Shown here piece after piece: positions 43,987-53,171 of a stretch of 64,000 nucleotides of DNA. This stretch comes from Algoriphagus boseongensis (GTDB lineage: Bacteria > Bacteroidota > Bacteroidia > Cytophagales > Cyclobacteriaceae). Where the stretch lies: NCBI RefSeq assembly GCF_004362805.1, contig NZ_SNYF01000006.1, positions 1-64,000 of the forward strand, written 5' to 3'. The notes below the pieces were generated by a model. That model did no database searches and was not told where the DNA came from. It worked only from the letters and a program-made list of their open reading frames with translations. Numbering within the stretch: the first letter of the stretch is position 1; every line of letters begins with the position of its first letter. The translations under genes were made by a program, and so were the position numbers.

Positions 43987-44879
43987 GCAACTACTCGATT
44001 AAAGATTTAGAGCAACTGTCAGGAATCAAGGCCCATACCCTTAGGATATGGGAACAGCGGTATAATCTGCTGTCTCCTAAAAGGACAGATACCAACATCC
44101 GCTACTACGATGACAGTGACTTAAGGCTGATTCTCAATGTCGCATTGTTGAATGACAATGGATATAAAATAAGTAAGATAGCTTCCATGGATGATGTCAC
44201 ACTTCGTGAGGAAGTGATGAAGCTGTCTGAAAGATCTTTTGCCTACAATGATCAGATTCATGCACTTACCTTGAGCATGATCGAAATGGACGAGGAGAGA
44301 TTTGAAAAAATTCTCAATTCCAACATCAAAAAACTTGGCTTTGAGCAAACGATGCTCAATATTATTTATCCATTCATGGGAAAGATTGGCGTTTTGTGGC
44401 AAACTGGCGCGATCAATCCAGGCCAAGAGCATTTCATTTCCAATTTGGTCAGACAAAAAATGATCGTTGCAATTGATAGCCAAACGACAAAATCGACCGG
44501 GAAGAAGTTTTTGCTATACCTTCCAGATGGAGAATTGCACGAAATTTCTCTTCTGTTTGCCTATTATCTGATCAAGTCCAAAGGTCACAAGGTTCTCTAC
44601 TTGGGACAAAGCACCCCTACTGAAGATTTGAATTACGTATGTCAGGTGCACAAGCCTGACTACATTTTGACTGTTCTTACCACAGCTCCTATTTTGGAGG
44701 AGGTAGAATCTTATGTCAATTCCATTGCAGATCGTTTTTCCTATTCAAAAATCTTGGTAACTGGTCACCAGGTGCTGAGCCAAGAATTTTCTTTTGCCTC
44801 TAATGTTCAGCAGCTGAACTACATCCGAGACATTCATGGCCTCTTGGAGGAAATCGAATCGGTTCCTCAGGAAAAATAG
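43983..44879 (+). CDS. MerR/B12 photoreceptor regulator, CarH/LitR type
   Basis: 298 residues from GTG. N-terminal MerR HTH (YSIKDLEQLSGIKAHTLRIW). The adenosylcobalamin-binding part has the diagnostic W-x9-EH motif (Trp139, Glu149, His150) and His186 in GELHEIS as the likely lower cobalt ligand. CarH/LitR proteins bind DNA as tetramers in the dark with AdoB12 and are released by light. The start overlaps crtZ, and the ECF sigma plus carotenoid genes follow. The probable operator is at 45026-45059. Confidence 0.9.
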   Translation: MSNYSIKDLEQLSGIKAHTLRIWEQRYNLLSPKRTDTNIRYYDDSDLRLILNVALLNDNGYKISKIASMDDVTLREEVMKLSERSFAYNDQIHALTLSMIEMDEERFEKILNSNIKKLGFEQTMLNIIYPFMGKIGVLWQTGAINPGQEHFISNLVRQKMIVAIDSQTTKSTGKKFLLYLPDGELHEISLLFAYYLIKSKGHKVLYLGQSTPTEDLNYVCQVHKPDYILTVLTTAPILEEVESYVNSIADRFSYSKILVTGHQVLSQEFSFASNVQQLNYIRDIHGLLEEIESVPQEK

Positions 44880-44915
44880 AATTCCCAATACTTAGTTGTT
44901 CCAGCCTTATTGGCT

Positions 44916-44967
44916 AAGCCCCTTTTTCCACTCTTCCATTTATTGGAGTTGAAAAAGGGGCTTTTTT
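44916..44967 (+). terminator. Terminator after the photoregulator gene
   Basis: AAGCCCCTTTTTC (44916-44928) pairs with GAAAAAGGGGCTT (44951-44963), with extended T-tract. It separates the crtZ/regulator transcript from the sigma/crt transcript. Confidence 0.88.
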
Positions 44968-45013
44968 GACCTTTGATAATTTTTGTTTAAGAAAAGGAAA
45001 AAAAAATTCAACA

Positions 45014-45059
45014 AAACTCTTTGAGTTTGTTTAATCTTTCCTAATTTTGATTAAACAAA
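45014..45059 (+). promoter_or_regulatory. Promoter with 11-bp inverted repeat before the ECF sigma gene
   Basis: TTG (45021-45023), an 18-bp spacer and TAATTTTG (45042-45049) match the Bacteroidetes TTG/TAnnTTTG promoter. An inverted repeat with 11-bp arms (TTTGTTTAATC at 45026-45036, GATTAAACAAA at 45049-45059) and a 12-bp spacer brackets the -7 element. A second repeat, AAACTC-TTT-GAGTTT (45014-45028), covers the -33. It is the obvious candidate site of the CarH/LitR-type repressor encoded upstream. Confidence 0.7.
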
Positions 45060-45072
45060 AATCAGGGCTACC

Positions 45073-45585
45073 ATGACAACTCTAGAATTCAGCTATTCGC
45101 TTAATAAGCTCTCCAGCTCCCTGAAGCCTTTTGCATTGAAGCTCACTCGTGACATCGACGATGCAAATGACCTGATTCAGGACACAATGGTTAAAGCTTT
45201 TACCAACAAAGACAAATTCACAGAAGGAACCAACCTAAAAGCTTGGCTCTATACTATCATGAAAAATACTTTTATCACCAACTACCAAAGAATGGTGAGA
45301 AGAGGAACTTTCGTAGATACTACTGATAATCTACATTATATCAACTCTAGCTCAGTGCAGATTGAAAATGGTGTATTTGAAAACTTCACCATGGACGATG
45401 CTCATGAGGCTATCGAAAAATTGGATGATGCCTATAAAACACCTTTTATGATGCATTACCGAGGATTCAAATACCACGAAATTGCAGATAGACTACAAAT
45501 CCCGATTGGAACTGTGAAAAATAGAATTCATATTGCTAGAAAGCTTCTCAAAGAAGCCTTGATGGTCTATCAACATAAAAATTAA
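45073..45585 (+). CDS. ECF-type RNA polymerase sigma factor
   Basis: 170 residues. Sigma2 region (RDIDDANDLIQDTMVKAF, NLKAWLYTIMKN) and sigma4 HTH (FKYHEIADRLQIPIGTVKNR). No anti-sigma gene is adjacent. In Streptomyces LitR represses the ECF gene litS, which switches on the crt genes; the order regulator-sigma-crtI here is the same, so it is likely the light-induced activator of carotenogenesis (inference by analogy). It is followed by crtI after only 4 bp. Confidence 0.9.
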   Translation: MTTLEFSYSLNKLSSSLKPFALKLTRDIDDANDLIQDTMVKAFTNKDKFTEGTNLKAWLYTIMKNTFITNYQRMVRRGTFVDTTDNLHYINSSSVQIENGVFENFTMDDAHEAIEKLDDAYKTPFMMHYRGFKYHEIADRLQIPIGTVKNRIHIARKLLKEALMVYQHKN

Positions 45586-45589
45586 TTCC

Positions 45590-47086
45590 ATGTCCAAAAA
45601 GAATGTGGTTGTAATCGGATCCGGTTTTGCCGGATTGTCCGCAGCCACCCATTTGGCTCAAGATACTAGTTGTTCAGTCACCCTTTTAGAGAAAAATGAT
45701 TCCCCTGGTGGAAGAGCGAGAAAGTTCGAACATCAGGGTTTCATTTTTGATATGGGTCCAAGCTGGTATTGGATGCCTGATGTTTTTGAGGAGTATTTTG
45801 CCCATTTCGGCAAAAAACCAAGTGATTATTACGATTTAATCCGATTGGATCCTTCCTATGCGGTTATCTATGGGGAAAAGGAAAAATTGGATATTCCGGC
45901 CGATTTGAATGCTTTCAAAGCAATGCTGGATGAAATAGAGCCTGGTGCCGGGAAAAACCTTGATGAATTTTTAGCACAGGCAAAATATAAATACGAAGTC
46001 GGCATTCATGATTTAGTAAAGAAGCCTAGCCGCTCTATTTTTGAGTTTACTTCCCCAGGATTATTGGTGGATATGGTACGCATGGATATTTTCCAATCCA
46101 TGTCCAAACACGTCAAGAAATATTTCTCGGACGAAAAAATCGTCCGTCTGATGGAATTTCCTGTTCTTTTTCTGGGAGAAACTGCTGAAAATATCCCTGC
46201 TCTTTACAGCCTGATGAATTATGCAGATATCGCCTTGGGTACTTGGTACCCAATGAACGGAATGCATGAAATCATCAAAGGAATGGTTCAACTGGCAGAA
46301 GAAAAAGGGGTGAAAATTCAGTATTCGGCTGAAGTGGAAGAAATTGAGGTAGAAAACGGACAAGCGAAGACAATCCGCCTTGTATCAGGTGAGAGAATCT
46401 CAGCAGATATTGTTGTTACGGGGGCAGATTATCATCATGTAGATAAACATTTGCTGAATCCTAAATACAGTAATTATTCTGATGAATACTGGGATTCACG
46501 AGTTATGGCTCCTTCCAGCCTTTTGTTTTACCTGGGGGTTGACAAAAAACTCAAAAATTTGAGGCACCATAATTTGTTCTTTGATGAACCTCTTGGTCCA
46601 CATGCAGACGCCATTTATAGAAATCCAAGATGGCCGGAAAAACCTCTCTTCTATGCCTCTGTACCTTCATTGACTGATCCGACGGTGGCGCCGGAAGGAA
46701 TGGAAAATGTATTCCTTCTCGTTCCTTTAGCTCCAGATTTGGAAGATTCTGAAGAAATGAGAGAGAAATACTACCACATCATCATGGACAGGCTAGAGAA
46801 AATAACCGGGCAGGAAATCCGATCCCATGTCATTTTCAAAAGATCTTATGCGCATAGTGATTTCAAAAGTGATTACCATGCTTTCAAAGGAAATGCCTAT
46901 GGTTTGGCTAATACCCTGATGCAAACTGCCATTCTCAAACCTAGTTTGAAAAACAAAAAGGTGAAAAACCTGTATTATACTGGTCAGCTCACTGTTCCAG
47001 GTCCAGGAGTACCTCCTTCACTTATTTCTGGGGGTGTGGTGGCTAACGAAATTATAAAGGATTATAATTTGCCAAGATTAAACTAA
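45590..47086 (+). CDS. crtI: Phytoene desaturase
   Basis: 498 residues. N-terminal FAD fold VVVIGSGFAGLSAATHLAQ and C-terminal GQLTVPGPGVPPSLISGG, both typical of CrtI. It converts phytoene to lycopene through repeated desaturations. There is no second desaturase (CrtD) in this window. Directly after the sigma gene and 9 bp before crtB. Confidence 0.94.
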   Translation: MSKKNVVVIGSGFAGLSAATHLAQDTSCSVTLLEKNDSPGGRARKFEHQGFIFDMGPSWYWMPDVFEEYFAHFGKKPSDYYDLIRLDPSYAVIYGEKEKLDIPADLNAFKAMLDEIEPGAGKNLDEFLAQAKYKYEVGIHDLVKKPSRSIFEFTSPGLLVDMVRMDIFQSMSKHVKKYFSDEKIVRLMEFPVLFLGETAENIPALYSLMNYADIALGTWYPMNGMHEIIKGMVQLAEEKGVKIQYSAEVEEIEVENGQAKTIRLVSGERISADIVVTGADYHHVDKHLLNPKYSNYSDEYWDSRVMAPSSLLFYLGVDKKLKNLRHHNLFFDEPLGPHADAIYRNPRWPEKPLFYASVPSLTDPTVAPEGMENVFLLVPLAPDLEDSEEMREKYYHIIMDRLEKITGQEIRSHVIFKRSYAHSDFKSDYHAFKGNAYGLANTLMQTAILKPSLKNKKVKNLYYTGQLTVPGPGVPPSLISGGVVANEIIKDYNLPRLN

Positions 47087-47095
47087 CTTAATAGC

Positions 47096-47938
47096 ATGGA
47101 TGCAATCGAATTATTCGACCAAACCACCTTTGAGTGTAGCAAGTTGATTACACATCGATACAGCACTAGCTTTACGTTGGGGATCAAAACTTTGGACAAA
47201 AAATTCCATTTGCCCATCTACGCGATTTATGGTTTTGTGAGATATGCCGACGAAATAGTTGACACCTTTCACGACAAGGATAAAAAAACGCTATTGGAGC
47301 GTTTTAAGGCAGAAACTTATCAGGCGATAGAGGAAAAAATTTCTTTGAATCCTGTCCTGCATGCATTCCAGCTCATTGTTAATAAATACAATATTTCGAA
47401 AGATCTGATCGAAGCCTTTCTTCATAGCATGGAGATGGACCTCGATTTCAAGATTTACAATGATTCCAAGTATCACGAATACATTTATGGCTCTGCCGAA
47501 GTAGTAGGACTGATGTGTTTGAAGGTTTTTTGTGAAGGGAATGAGGCTCAATATGAAAGCCTGAGAGAACCAGCTTGTAAGCTAGGGGCTGCTTTCCAGA
47601 AAGTTAATTTCCTGAGAGACTTGAAAAGTGACTTTGAAGAACGAGGAAGAGTTTATTTCCCGGGAGTAGATTTCAACCAATTTGACAAGTCTGCTAAATT
47701 GCTCATTGAGGAAGATATCCAGAAAGACTTTGATGATTCTTTAATTGGGATTGAAAGATTGCCTTCAGGAGCAAAACTAGGAGTAAAAGTCGCCTATCTC
47801 TACTATCAAAAGTTGTTTGATAAAATCAAGGGTCTATCCCCTGAAACCATTACCCAAAAAAGGGTGAGAATTCCGAATACCCAAAAAATTTCCCTTTTGG
47901 TGGGAACCTATTTTGAAAACAAATTAGGGCTTCTTTGA
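47096..47938 (+). CDS. crtB: Phytoene synthase
   Basis: 280 residues. Squalene/phytoene synthase fold with two Asp-rich motifs: DEIVDTFHD and NFLRDLKSDFEERGRVYFP. It condenses two geranylgeranyl diphosphates to phytoene. The stop overlaps the lycopene cyclase start by 1 nt (TGATG), so the two are translationally coupled. Confidence 0.94.
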   Translation: MDAIELFDQTTFECSKLITHRYSTSFTLGIKTLDKKFHLPIYAIYGFVRYADEIVDTFHDKDKKTLLERFKAETYQAIEEKISLNPVLHAFQLIVNKYNISKDLIEAFLHSMEMDLDFKIYNDSKYHEYIYGSAEVVGLMCLKVFCEGNEAQYESLREPACKLGAAFQKVNFLRDLKSDFEERGRVYFPGVDFNQFDKSAKLLIEEDIQKDFDDSLIGIERLPSGAKLGVKVAYLYYQKLFDKIKGLSPETITQKRVRIPNTQKISLLVGTYFENKLGLL

Positions 47939-48648
47939 TGGAAAAATACCTCTATCTGGCGGTTAATCTATTTGCTTTGTCTTATCCCTTGGCTCAGTCG
48001 TTTGAGCATAGGATTAGGTTTGCTTCCAATTGGTATGCTCTTTTTCCGGCCATTCTACTAACAGGGACTTTCTTTGTGGTGTGGGATATATGGTTCACTT
48101 ACCTTGGAGTTTGGGAATTTAATCCCCGATATATTCTTGGGATTTACCTCTTCAACCTACCATTGGAAGAATTGCTGTTTTTTGTATTTATCCCTTTTGC
48201 CTGCGTCTTTATTTATGAAGTTCTGATTTACTTTTTCCCAAAAGACCATTTCAAACCTTTAGGAAAGCCCGTGGTTTTTGTCTTGGTTCCATTCTTATTG
48301 ATTTTTGGATTGATGAACCTGGACAAATGGTACACCTCCGTAAATTTTATATTAGGAGGATTGACTTTATTGGTTCATTACTTGATTTTCAAGGACAAAT
48401 ATTTGGGAAGATTCATATTTGCTTACCTGGTTCATTTGATTCCCCTTTTCTTGTGCAATGGAATTTTAACAGGAGGAGTTACCGATGAACCGGTAGTCAT
48501 TTATAACAATACCGAAAACCTCGGAATCCGAATCTGGACTGTTCCTATCGAAGACACAGTCTATTCATTGATCCTTTTCTTAATGAATGTCAGTATCTTC
48601 GAAAAGATCCGAAGCAAAAAAACAATTGACACACTAGTCAGTTATTAG
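47938..48648 (+). CDS. crtY: Lycopene cyclase, CrtYcd-type fused
   Basis: 236 residues, about seven membrane segments. It carries the PLEELLFF and PIEDTVYS motifs of the heterodimeric-type cyclases, one from each half, so it is a CrtYc-CrtYd fusion. TTG at 47935 would add one residue, but the ATG overlapping the crtB stop is the better start. It may act on one or both ends of lycopene; the CruF-like gene suggests that one end stays acyclic. Confidence 0.85.
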   Translation: MEKYLYLAVNLFALSYPLAQSFEHRIRFASNWYALFPAILLTGTFFVVWDIWFTYLGVWEFNPRYILGIYLFNLPLEELLFFVFIPFACVFIYEVLIYFFPKDHFKPLGKPVVFVLVPFLLIFGLMNLDKWYTSVNFILGGLTLLVHYLIFKDKYLGRFIFAYLVHLIPLFLCNGILTGGVTDEPVVIYNNTENLGIRIWTVPIEDTVYSLILFLMNVSIFEKIRSKKTIDTLVSY

Positions 48649-48652
48649 AAAA

Positions 48653-49498
48653 ATGAAAAATCTCCAAGTACATATAGACAATCATTCCGGATTTTGCTTT
48701 GGGGTAGTCTATGCCATCGAAATGGCTGAAGAAATACTCGATCAGCAAGGATATCTGTATTGCTTAGGAGATATTGTCCATAACGATGAAGAAGTCAATA
48801 GACTGACTAAAAAAGGACTTAAAATCATTGACCATGCGGAGCTGCATAATCTTCGCGATGAAAAAGTCCTCATTCGTGCTCATGGAGAACCACCTTCTAC
48901 CTACGAGCTGTCAATCAAGAACAACCTTACGTTGATTGATGCATCTTGCCCAGTAGTGCTAAAGCTTCAAAACCGAATCAAAAATTCTTTTGACAAGGAC
49001 GAGAGCATCTACATCTATGGCAAGCATGGACATGCAGAGGTTATAGGCCTCTTGGGTCAAACAAACAACAAAGCAGTTGTTTTTCAGGACATTTCAGAAT
49101 TAGACTTAGAAACCTTGCCAAAAAACCTGACCCTATACAGTCAGACTACCAAAAGCACGGATAAATTCTATGAAATCAATTCTATTCTTACAGAAAATGG
49201 AATTACAGTAAATACAAATGACACGATTTGCAGGCAAGTGTCAAACCGCGATAAGGAACTTAGAGAGTTTGCAGATAAGTTTGACAAAATCGTCTTTGTG
49301 AGCGGAACAAAGTCGTCCAATGGCAAGGTCCTTTACAATGTCTGCAAAGAAAGAAACCCAAACACCTTCTTCGTTTCTAATCCAGATCAAATCGAACAAG
49401 GCTGGTTTTTGGAAAATGAAACTGTAGGAATCTGTGGAGCTACCTCCACTCCGATGTGGCTCATGGAGCAAGTCAGAGAAAGAATTCTTACCTTTTAA
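48653..49498 (+). CDS. ispH: 4-hydroxy-3-methylbut-2-enyl diphosphate reductase
   Basis: 281 residues. The three cysteine ligands of the [4Fe-4S] cluster are at 15, 99 and 193 (GFCFGV, DASCPVV, TICRQV); KHGHAEV holds the active-site region. It makes IPP and DMAPP in the last step of the MEP pathway and so supplies precursors for carotenoids. Placing it between crtY and crtW ties isoprenoid flux to pigment synthesis. Confidence 0.95.
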   Translation: MKNLQVHIDNHSGFCFGVVYAIEMAEEILDQQGYLYCLGDIVHNDEEVNRLTKKGLKIIDHAELHNLRDEKVLIRAHGEPPSTYELSIKNNLTLIDASCPVVLKLQNRIKNSFDKDESIYIYGKHGHAEVIGLLGQTNNKAVVFQDISELDLETLPKNLTLYSQTTKSTDKFYEINSILTENGITVNTNDTICRQVSNRDKELREFADKFDKIVFVSGTKSSNGKVLYNVCKERNPNTFFVSNPDQIEQGWFLENETVGICGATSTPMWLMEQVRERILTF

Positions 49499-49499
49499 C

Positions 49500-50213
49500 A
49501 TGCCTAAAATTTCTCAAGTGAAATCTATTGATCCGAAAGGGTTAATTGTCGGTTGGACTATTATTCTGACTTGGGCAATTCTATTGATTTCACTTTTAAA
49601 CTGGGAATTCAGCTGGTCAAATCCCTTGGTGTATTTAGCCATTCTCGCCCAAACACACCTCTACACCGGTCTATTTATTACCGCGCATGATGCCATGCAT
49701 GGGGTGGTATCCTCCAATAAAAAAATCAACCATCTCACAGGTTGGATCGCTGCCATTTTATTTTCATACAACTTCTATTGGAAGCTTTTTCCTAAGCACC
49801 ACGAGCATCATCGATATGTAGCCACGGATAAGGATCCTGACTATCACCCTTCAGGAAAGTTCTGGATTTGGTATTTGAGTTTCATCCGCCAATACGTCAA
49901 TCTTTGGCAGATCTTGCTTATGGCTATCACTTTCAACCTATTGAAACTGATTATTCCAACAGAAAACCTCATCATTTTCTGGATGCTGCCGGCAGTATTA
50001 TCCACATTCCAACTCTTCTATTTCGGAACTTATCTTCCTCACATGGGAGAAATTCAAAACGAGCATCATTCCCATACTCAATCTGAAAATCACCTTTGGG
50101 CATTCATTTCCTGCTATTTTTTCGGTTATCACTTTGAGCACCACGATTCACCAGGCACACCTTGGTGGAGATTGTGGCAGGTCAAAGAAGAAAAGAGATC
50201 AATTCTTTCTTGA
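49500..50213 (+). CDS. crtW: Beta-carotene ketolase
   Basis: 237 residues. The frame is open from 49434 inside ispH; the ATG at 49500, 1 nt after the ispH stop, is the sensible start. Di-iron membrane oxygenase: TAHDAMHG, HHEHHR, GTYLPHMG and HFEHHDSPGTPWWRLW are CrtW motifs. It adds the 4-keto group on beta rings; with CrtZ it gives 3-hydroxy-4-keto ends, as in astaxanthin or flexixanthin. Last gene of the cluster. Confidence 0.92.
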   Translation: MPKISQVKSIDPKGLIVGWTIILTWAILLISLLNWEFSWSNPLVYLAILAQTHLYTGLFITAHDAMHGVVSSNKKINHLTGWIAAILFSYNFYWKLFPKHHEHHRYVATDKDPDYHPSGKFWIWYLSFIRQYVNLWQILLMAITFNLLKLIIPTENLIIFWMLPAVLSTFQLFYFGTYLPHMGEIQNEHHSHTQSENHLWAFISCYFFGYHFEHHDSPGTPWWRLWQVKEEKRSILS

Positions 50214-50285
50214 TTTTTCGCAAAAAATAAAAGTTTGAAAACTTTTTAGATGCTTTCTGCCTTTTAACCTCTAAAACCCGGTTAA

Positions 50286-52688
50286 ATGAAATCTTATTTA
50301 CTTACTCTTTCTTTTTTGATGTTTACTCTATTGGCTTTTGGCCAAGGAATCATTAGAGGTAAAATCATCAATCCCGTAAATAACCAGCCTGTTCCTTTTG
50401 CAAATGTTTTAATTCTAGGAACTGACCTTGGCGGTATTAGCGACGAAAATGGAGCCTATGAGATCCTAAACATTCCTCCAGGGTTATACAATGTCCGAGC
50501 AAGTTTTGTAGGCTATAAAGTCTCAACTGCCTACGAAGTCCAAGTGACTTTGGCTCGTCCTGTTCAATTAGATTTTTCATTAGAAGAAGAAGCTTCTGAG
50601 CTTACAGAAGTGGTCGTCAGCTCTGAATTTTCACGCTCTGAAGAAACACCAATTTCTGTAAGAAAACTGAATAGTAACGAAATTGAACGATATCCAGGAG
50701 GAAACCGGGATATTTCCAGAGTAATTCAATCTCTTCCTGGTGTAGCTTCTACGGCAAGTTTCAGAAATGATATTCTGATTCGAGGAGGAGCTCCAAATGA
50801 AAATAAATTCTTCATCGATGAAATCGAGGTTCCGGTAATCAATCACTTTGCAACTCAAGGGTCTTCAGGTGGCCCAGTTGGAATTCTTAATGTGAATCTG
50901 ATCAAGAATGTGGATGTGATTACGGGGGGCTTTCCTGCTAACCGTATGGATGCCTTGAGTTCTTTTTTTGAGTTTCAATTGAAAGAGGGAAGACGGGACA
51001 AAATGTTCACCCAAATGACCTTGGGAGCATCTGAACTGACAATTTCCAATGAAGGTCCATTGAGTGAAAAAACCACTTATTCACTTTCTGCAAGAAGATC
51101 CTACCTCCAAGGTTTATTTAGGCTTTTAGGATTGCCTTTTTTGCCAACCTTCAATGACTTCCAGCTTAAAACGACTACCAAGCTCAATGAAAAAACCGAA
51201 TTGACATTTATCGGAGTCGGAGCAATTGATCAGTTTGTACTCAATGAAGATATTCCTGAGGATGAGACTGAAGAGGAAAGAGAAAACAGGCTTTATCTCT
51301 TGGATGTCCTACCTATTCAAAATCAATGGAATTACGCAACAGGCTTGAAGCTAAAGCGATTCAGAGAAAATGGTTTTTGGACATTTATACTTAGCCGAAA
51401 TATGCTGAACAACCGGGCCTACAAATATGCCAATAACGACGAGAGTTCAGAAGCCAATCTTTTGTCTGATTACCTTTCTCAGGAATCTGAAAACAAGTTC
51501 CGGGCTGAGAATTCAATCTTTGGAAAAGGATACACCTTGAAATATGGTGTAAATTACACCTACTCCAGATATTTCATTGACAACTTCGACCGAAGCACTT
51601 TGGCCGGAACGGGGCAAATTATTGACTTTACCTCTACCTCCAATTTCAACCAATACGGTGCATTTTTCTCAGCAAGTAAAAATCTTTCCGACGACCGTCT
51701 ATTGCTGACTGGAGGAATCCGAATGGATGGAGCTGATTTCGGCAAGACTGCACAAAATCCCCTAAACCAAATCAGCCCCAGATTTTCGGTTTCCTATCAA
51801 TTGAAGCCAAACCTTTATGCCACTGCAAATGCTGGGATTTATTACCAAAAACCTCCCTACACTGTGTTGGGCTATCAAAACAATGAGGGTGATTTGGTCA
51901 ATCAGTTAAATGATGTTCGCTTCATCCGGAATTCACAATTGATTGGTGGGATAGAATTTGTTGTGCCTGAAAAAAACAGAAGGTTTACCGCTGAGGCATT
52001 TTATAAAAAGTACAGCAACTATCCATCTTCTATCCGAAATGGAATTTCATTGGCCAATTTGGGAGCTGACTTTGGTGTCATCGGAAATGAACCAGTGGAG
52101 TCTAATTCTGAAGGAAGAGCATATGGTTTGGAATTTCTTGCTCAGCAGCGACTATTCAATAATTTTTATGGAATAGCGGCTCTAACCTTGGTAAGAAGTG
52201 AATTTACCAATCCTAATACTGATGGATTTATCCCTTCTTCCTGGGACAACAGGTTTATTGTCAGTTTGACTGCCGGAAAACGCTTTGGTAAAAACTGGGA
52301 ACTTGGAGCGAGATGGAGATTCCTTGGCGGAACCCCTTATACCCCTTATGATTTGGAAGAATCTGCCTTGATCGAGAATTGGGATCTAAGAAATTCCGGA
52401 GTCTTGGACTATGACCAAATTAATGCCATCAGACTTCCTGCTTTTCATCAGCTTGACTTGCGATTGGATAAAAAATACTATTTCCAAAAGTGGAATCTGA
52501 ATTGGTATGTAGACATCCAAAACGCATACAACTTCCAGGCCGAGCAAGCTCCTATTCTAATTCCGGTTCGAGACAATTCTGGAAATATCTTAGTTGATCC
52601 TAATAATCCAAGCAGCTACCAGCTCAAGCTGATCGGAAATACCGCAGGAAACATTCTGCCAACGGTTGGAATAATTGTGGAGTTTTAA
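50286..52688 (+). CDS. TonB-dependent outer-membrane receptor
   Basis: 800 residues with signal peptide. A carboxypeptidase-regulatory-like domain (about 22-105: IIRGKIINPVNNQPVPFANV) is followed by the plug (about 125-230: NEIERYPGGNRDISRVIQ, ILIRGGAPNENKFFID) and a 22-strand-type barrel ending in GIIVEF. No SusD partner follows, so it is a stand-alone transporter rather than a SusC. The substrate is unknown. The end overlaps the converging gene by 4 bp. Confidence 0.9.
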   Translation: MKSYLLTLSFLMFTLLAFGQGIIRGKIINPVNNQPVPFANVLILGTDLGGISDENGAYEILNIPPGLYNVRASFVGYKVSTAYEVQVTLARPVQLDFSLEEEASELTEVVVSSEFSRSEETPISVRKLNSNEIERYPGGNRDISRVIQSLPGVASTASFRNDILIRGGAPNENKFFIDEIEVPVINHFATQGSSGGPVGILNVNLIKNVDVITGGFPANRMDALSSFFEFQLKEGRRDKMFTQMTLGASELTISNEGPLSEKTTYSLSARRSYLQGLFRLLGLPFLPTFNDFQLKTTTKLNEKTELTFIGVGAIDQFVLNEDIPEDETEEERENRLYLLDVLPIQNQWNYATGLKLKRFRENGFWTFILSRNMLNNRAYKYANNDESSEANLLSDYLSQESENKFRAENSIFGKGYTLKYGVNYTYSRYFIDNFDRSTLAGTGQIIDFTSTSNFNQYGAFFSASKNLSDDRLLLTGGIRMDGADFGKTAQNPLNQISPRFSVSYQLKPNLYATANAGIYYQKPPYTVLGYQNNEGDLVNQLNDVRFIRNSQLIGGIEFVVPEKNRRFTAEAFYKKYSNYPSSIRNGISLANLGADFGVIGNEPVESNSEGRAYGLEFLAQQRLFNNFYGIAALTLVRSEFTNPNTDGFIPSSWDNRFIVSLTAGKRFGKNWELGARWRFLGGTPYTPYDLEESALIENWDLRNSGVLDYDQINAIRLPAFHQLDLRLDKKYYFQKWNLNWYVDIQNAYNFQAEQAPILIPVRDNSGNILVDPNNPSSYQLKLIGNTAGNILPTVGIIVEF

Positions 52689-53137
52689 GCTAGGGAATTA
52701 AGTAGCCGAAGAATCTGCTTAACTCTTAGGTCCTCATTTGAGGAGGAATAGACCGTTTGAACCCATTCCTTTTGCTCGGAATCTGGAAGATTTAAAAAGG
52801 CTTCCAGTTTTCCTGGATCGTCTTTAAGACAAGCTAAAAGTTCATCTGGGATTCCATCGGGAGCTTCCTTTCGGTAAATTTTCAGAAAAACGGGATCGCC
52901 GGCTTCTTTTTGAATGGCTTTTCGGATGTCATTGGAAATTGGAATAAAGACAGTTCCATCGCCTGTGGGCACCAAGTGTTTTTTCTCAAAGGAAAACTCA
53001 TCGATACTTCCAAAAACCTCTACCATTCCAAAGTACTTTCCTTTGGGATTATACTCTTTGGGAATCCTTGCAAAGGTCCATCCTCCTTTCCCAGGAAACT
53101 TTTCCAAATAAATCTGTCCTTCAAAAATTATTTCCAT
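52685..53137 (-). CDS. DUF1905/YdeI-like protein
   Basis: 150 residues. N-terminal DUF1905 barrel (FPGKGGWTFARIP, VEVFGSIDEFSFEKK, FIPISNDIRKAIQKEAGD) and C-terminal YdeI/OmpD-associated helical part (FLNLPDSEQKEWV). Cytosolic; no reaction known. A terminator lies directly before it, so it has its own promoter or depends on read-through. Confidence 0.8.
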   Translation of the reverse strand: MEIIFEGQIYLEKFPGKGGWTFARIPKEYNPKGKYFGMVEVFGSIDEFSFEKKHLVPTGDGTVFIPISNDIRKAIQKEAGDPVFLKIYRKEAPDGIPDELLACLKDDPGKLEAFLNLPDSEQKEWVQTVYSSSNEDLRVKQILRLLNSLA

Positions 53138-53164
53138 AAAAAAAGCGGGGAATTCCCCGCTTTA
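53138..53164 (-). terminator. Terminator of the small outer-membrane protein gene
   Basis: AAAGCGGGGAATTCCCCGC plus TTT is a perfect palindrome (53142-53163). On the minus strand it runs into a T7 tract. It lies between the 53172 gene and the next gene in the same direction. Confidence 0.9.
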
Positions 53165-53171
53165 AATTCAT

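Noticed and set aside
49434-49499. Longer N-terminus for CrtW
   Set aside because: It overlaps the conserved end of ispH; ATG at 49500 is directly after the ispH stop and fits the family length.
50229-50246. AAAAGTTT-GA-AAACTTTT as terminator of the carotenoid operon
   Set aside because: The stem is AT-only with a 2-nt loop, too weak to call; it could also be part of the TonB-receptor promoter.
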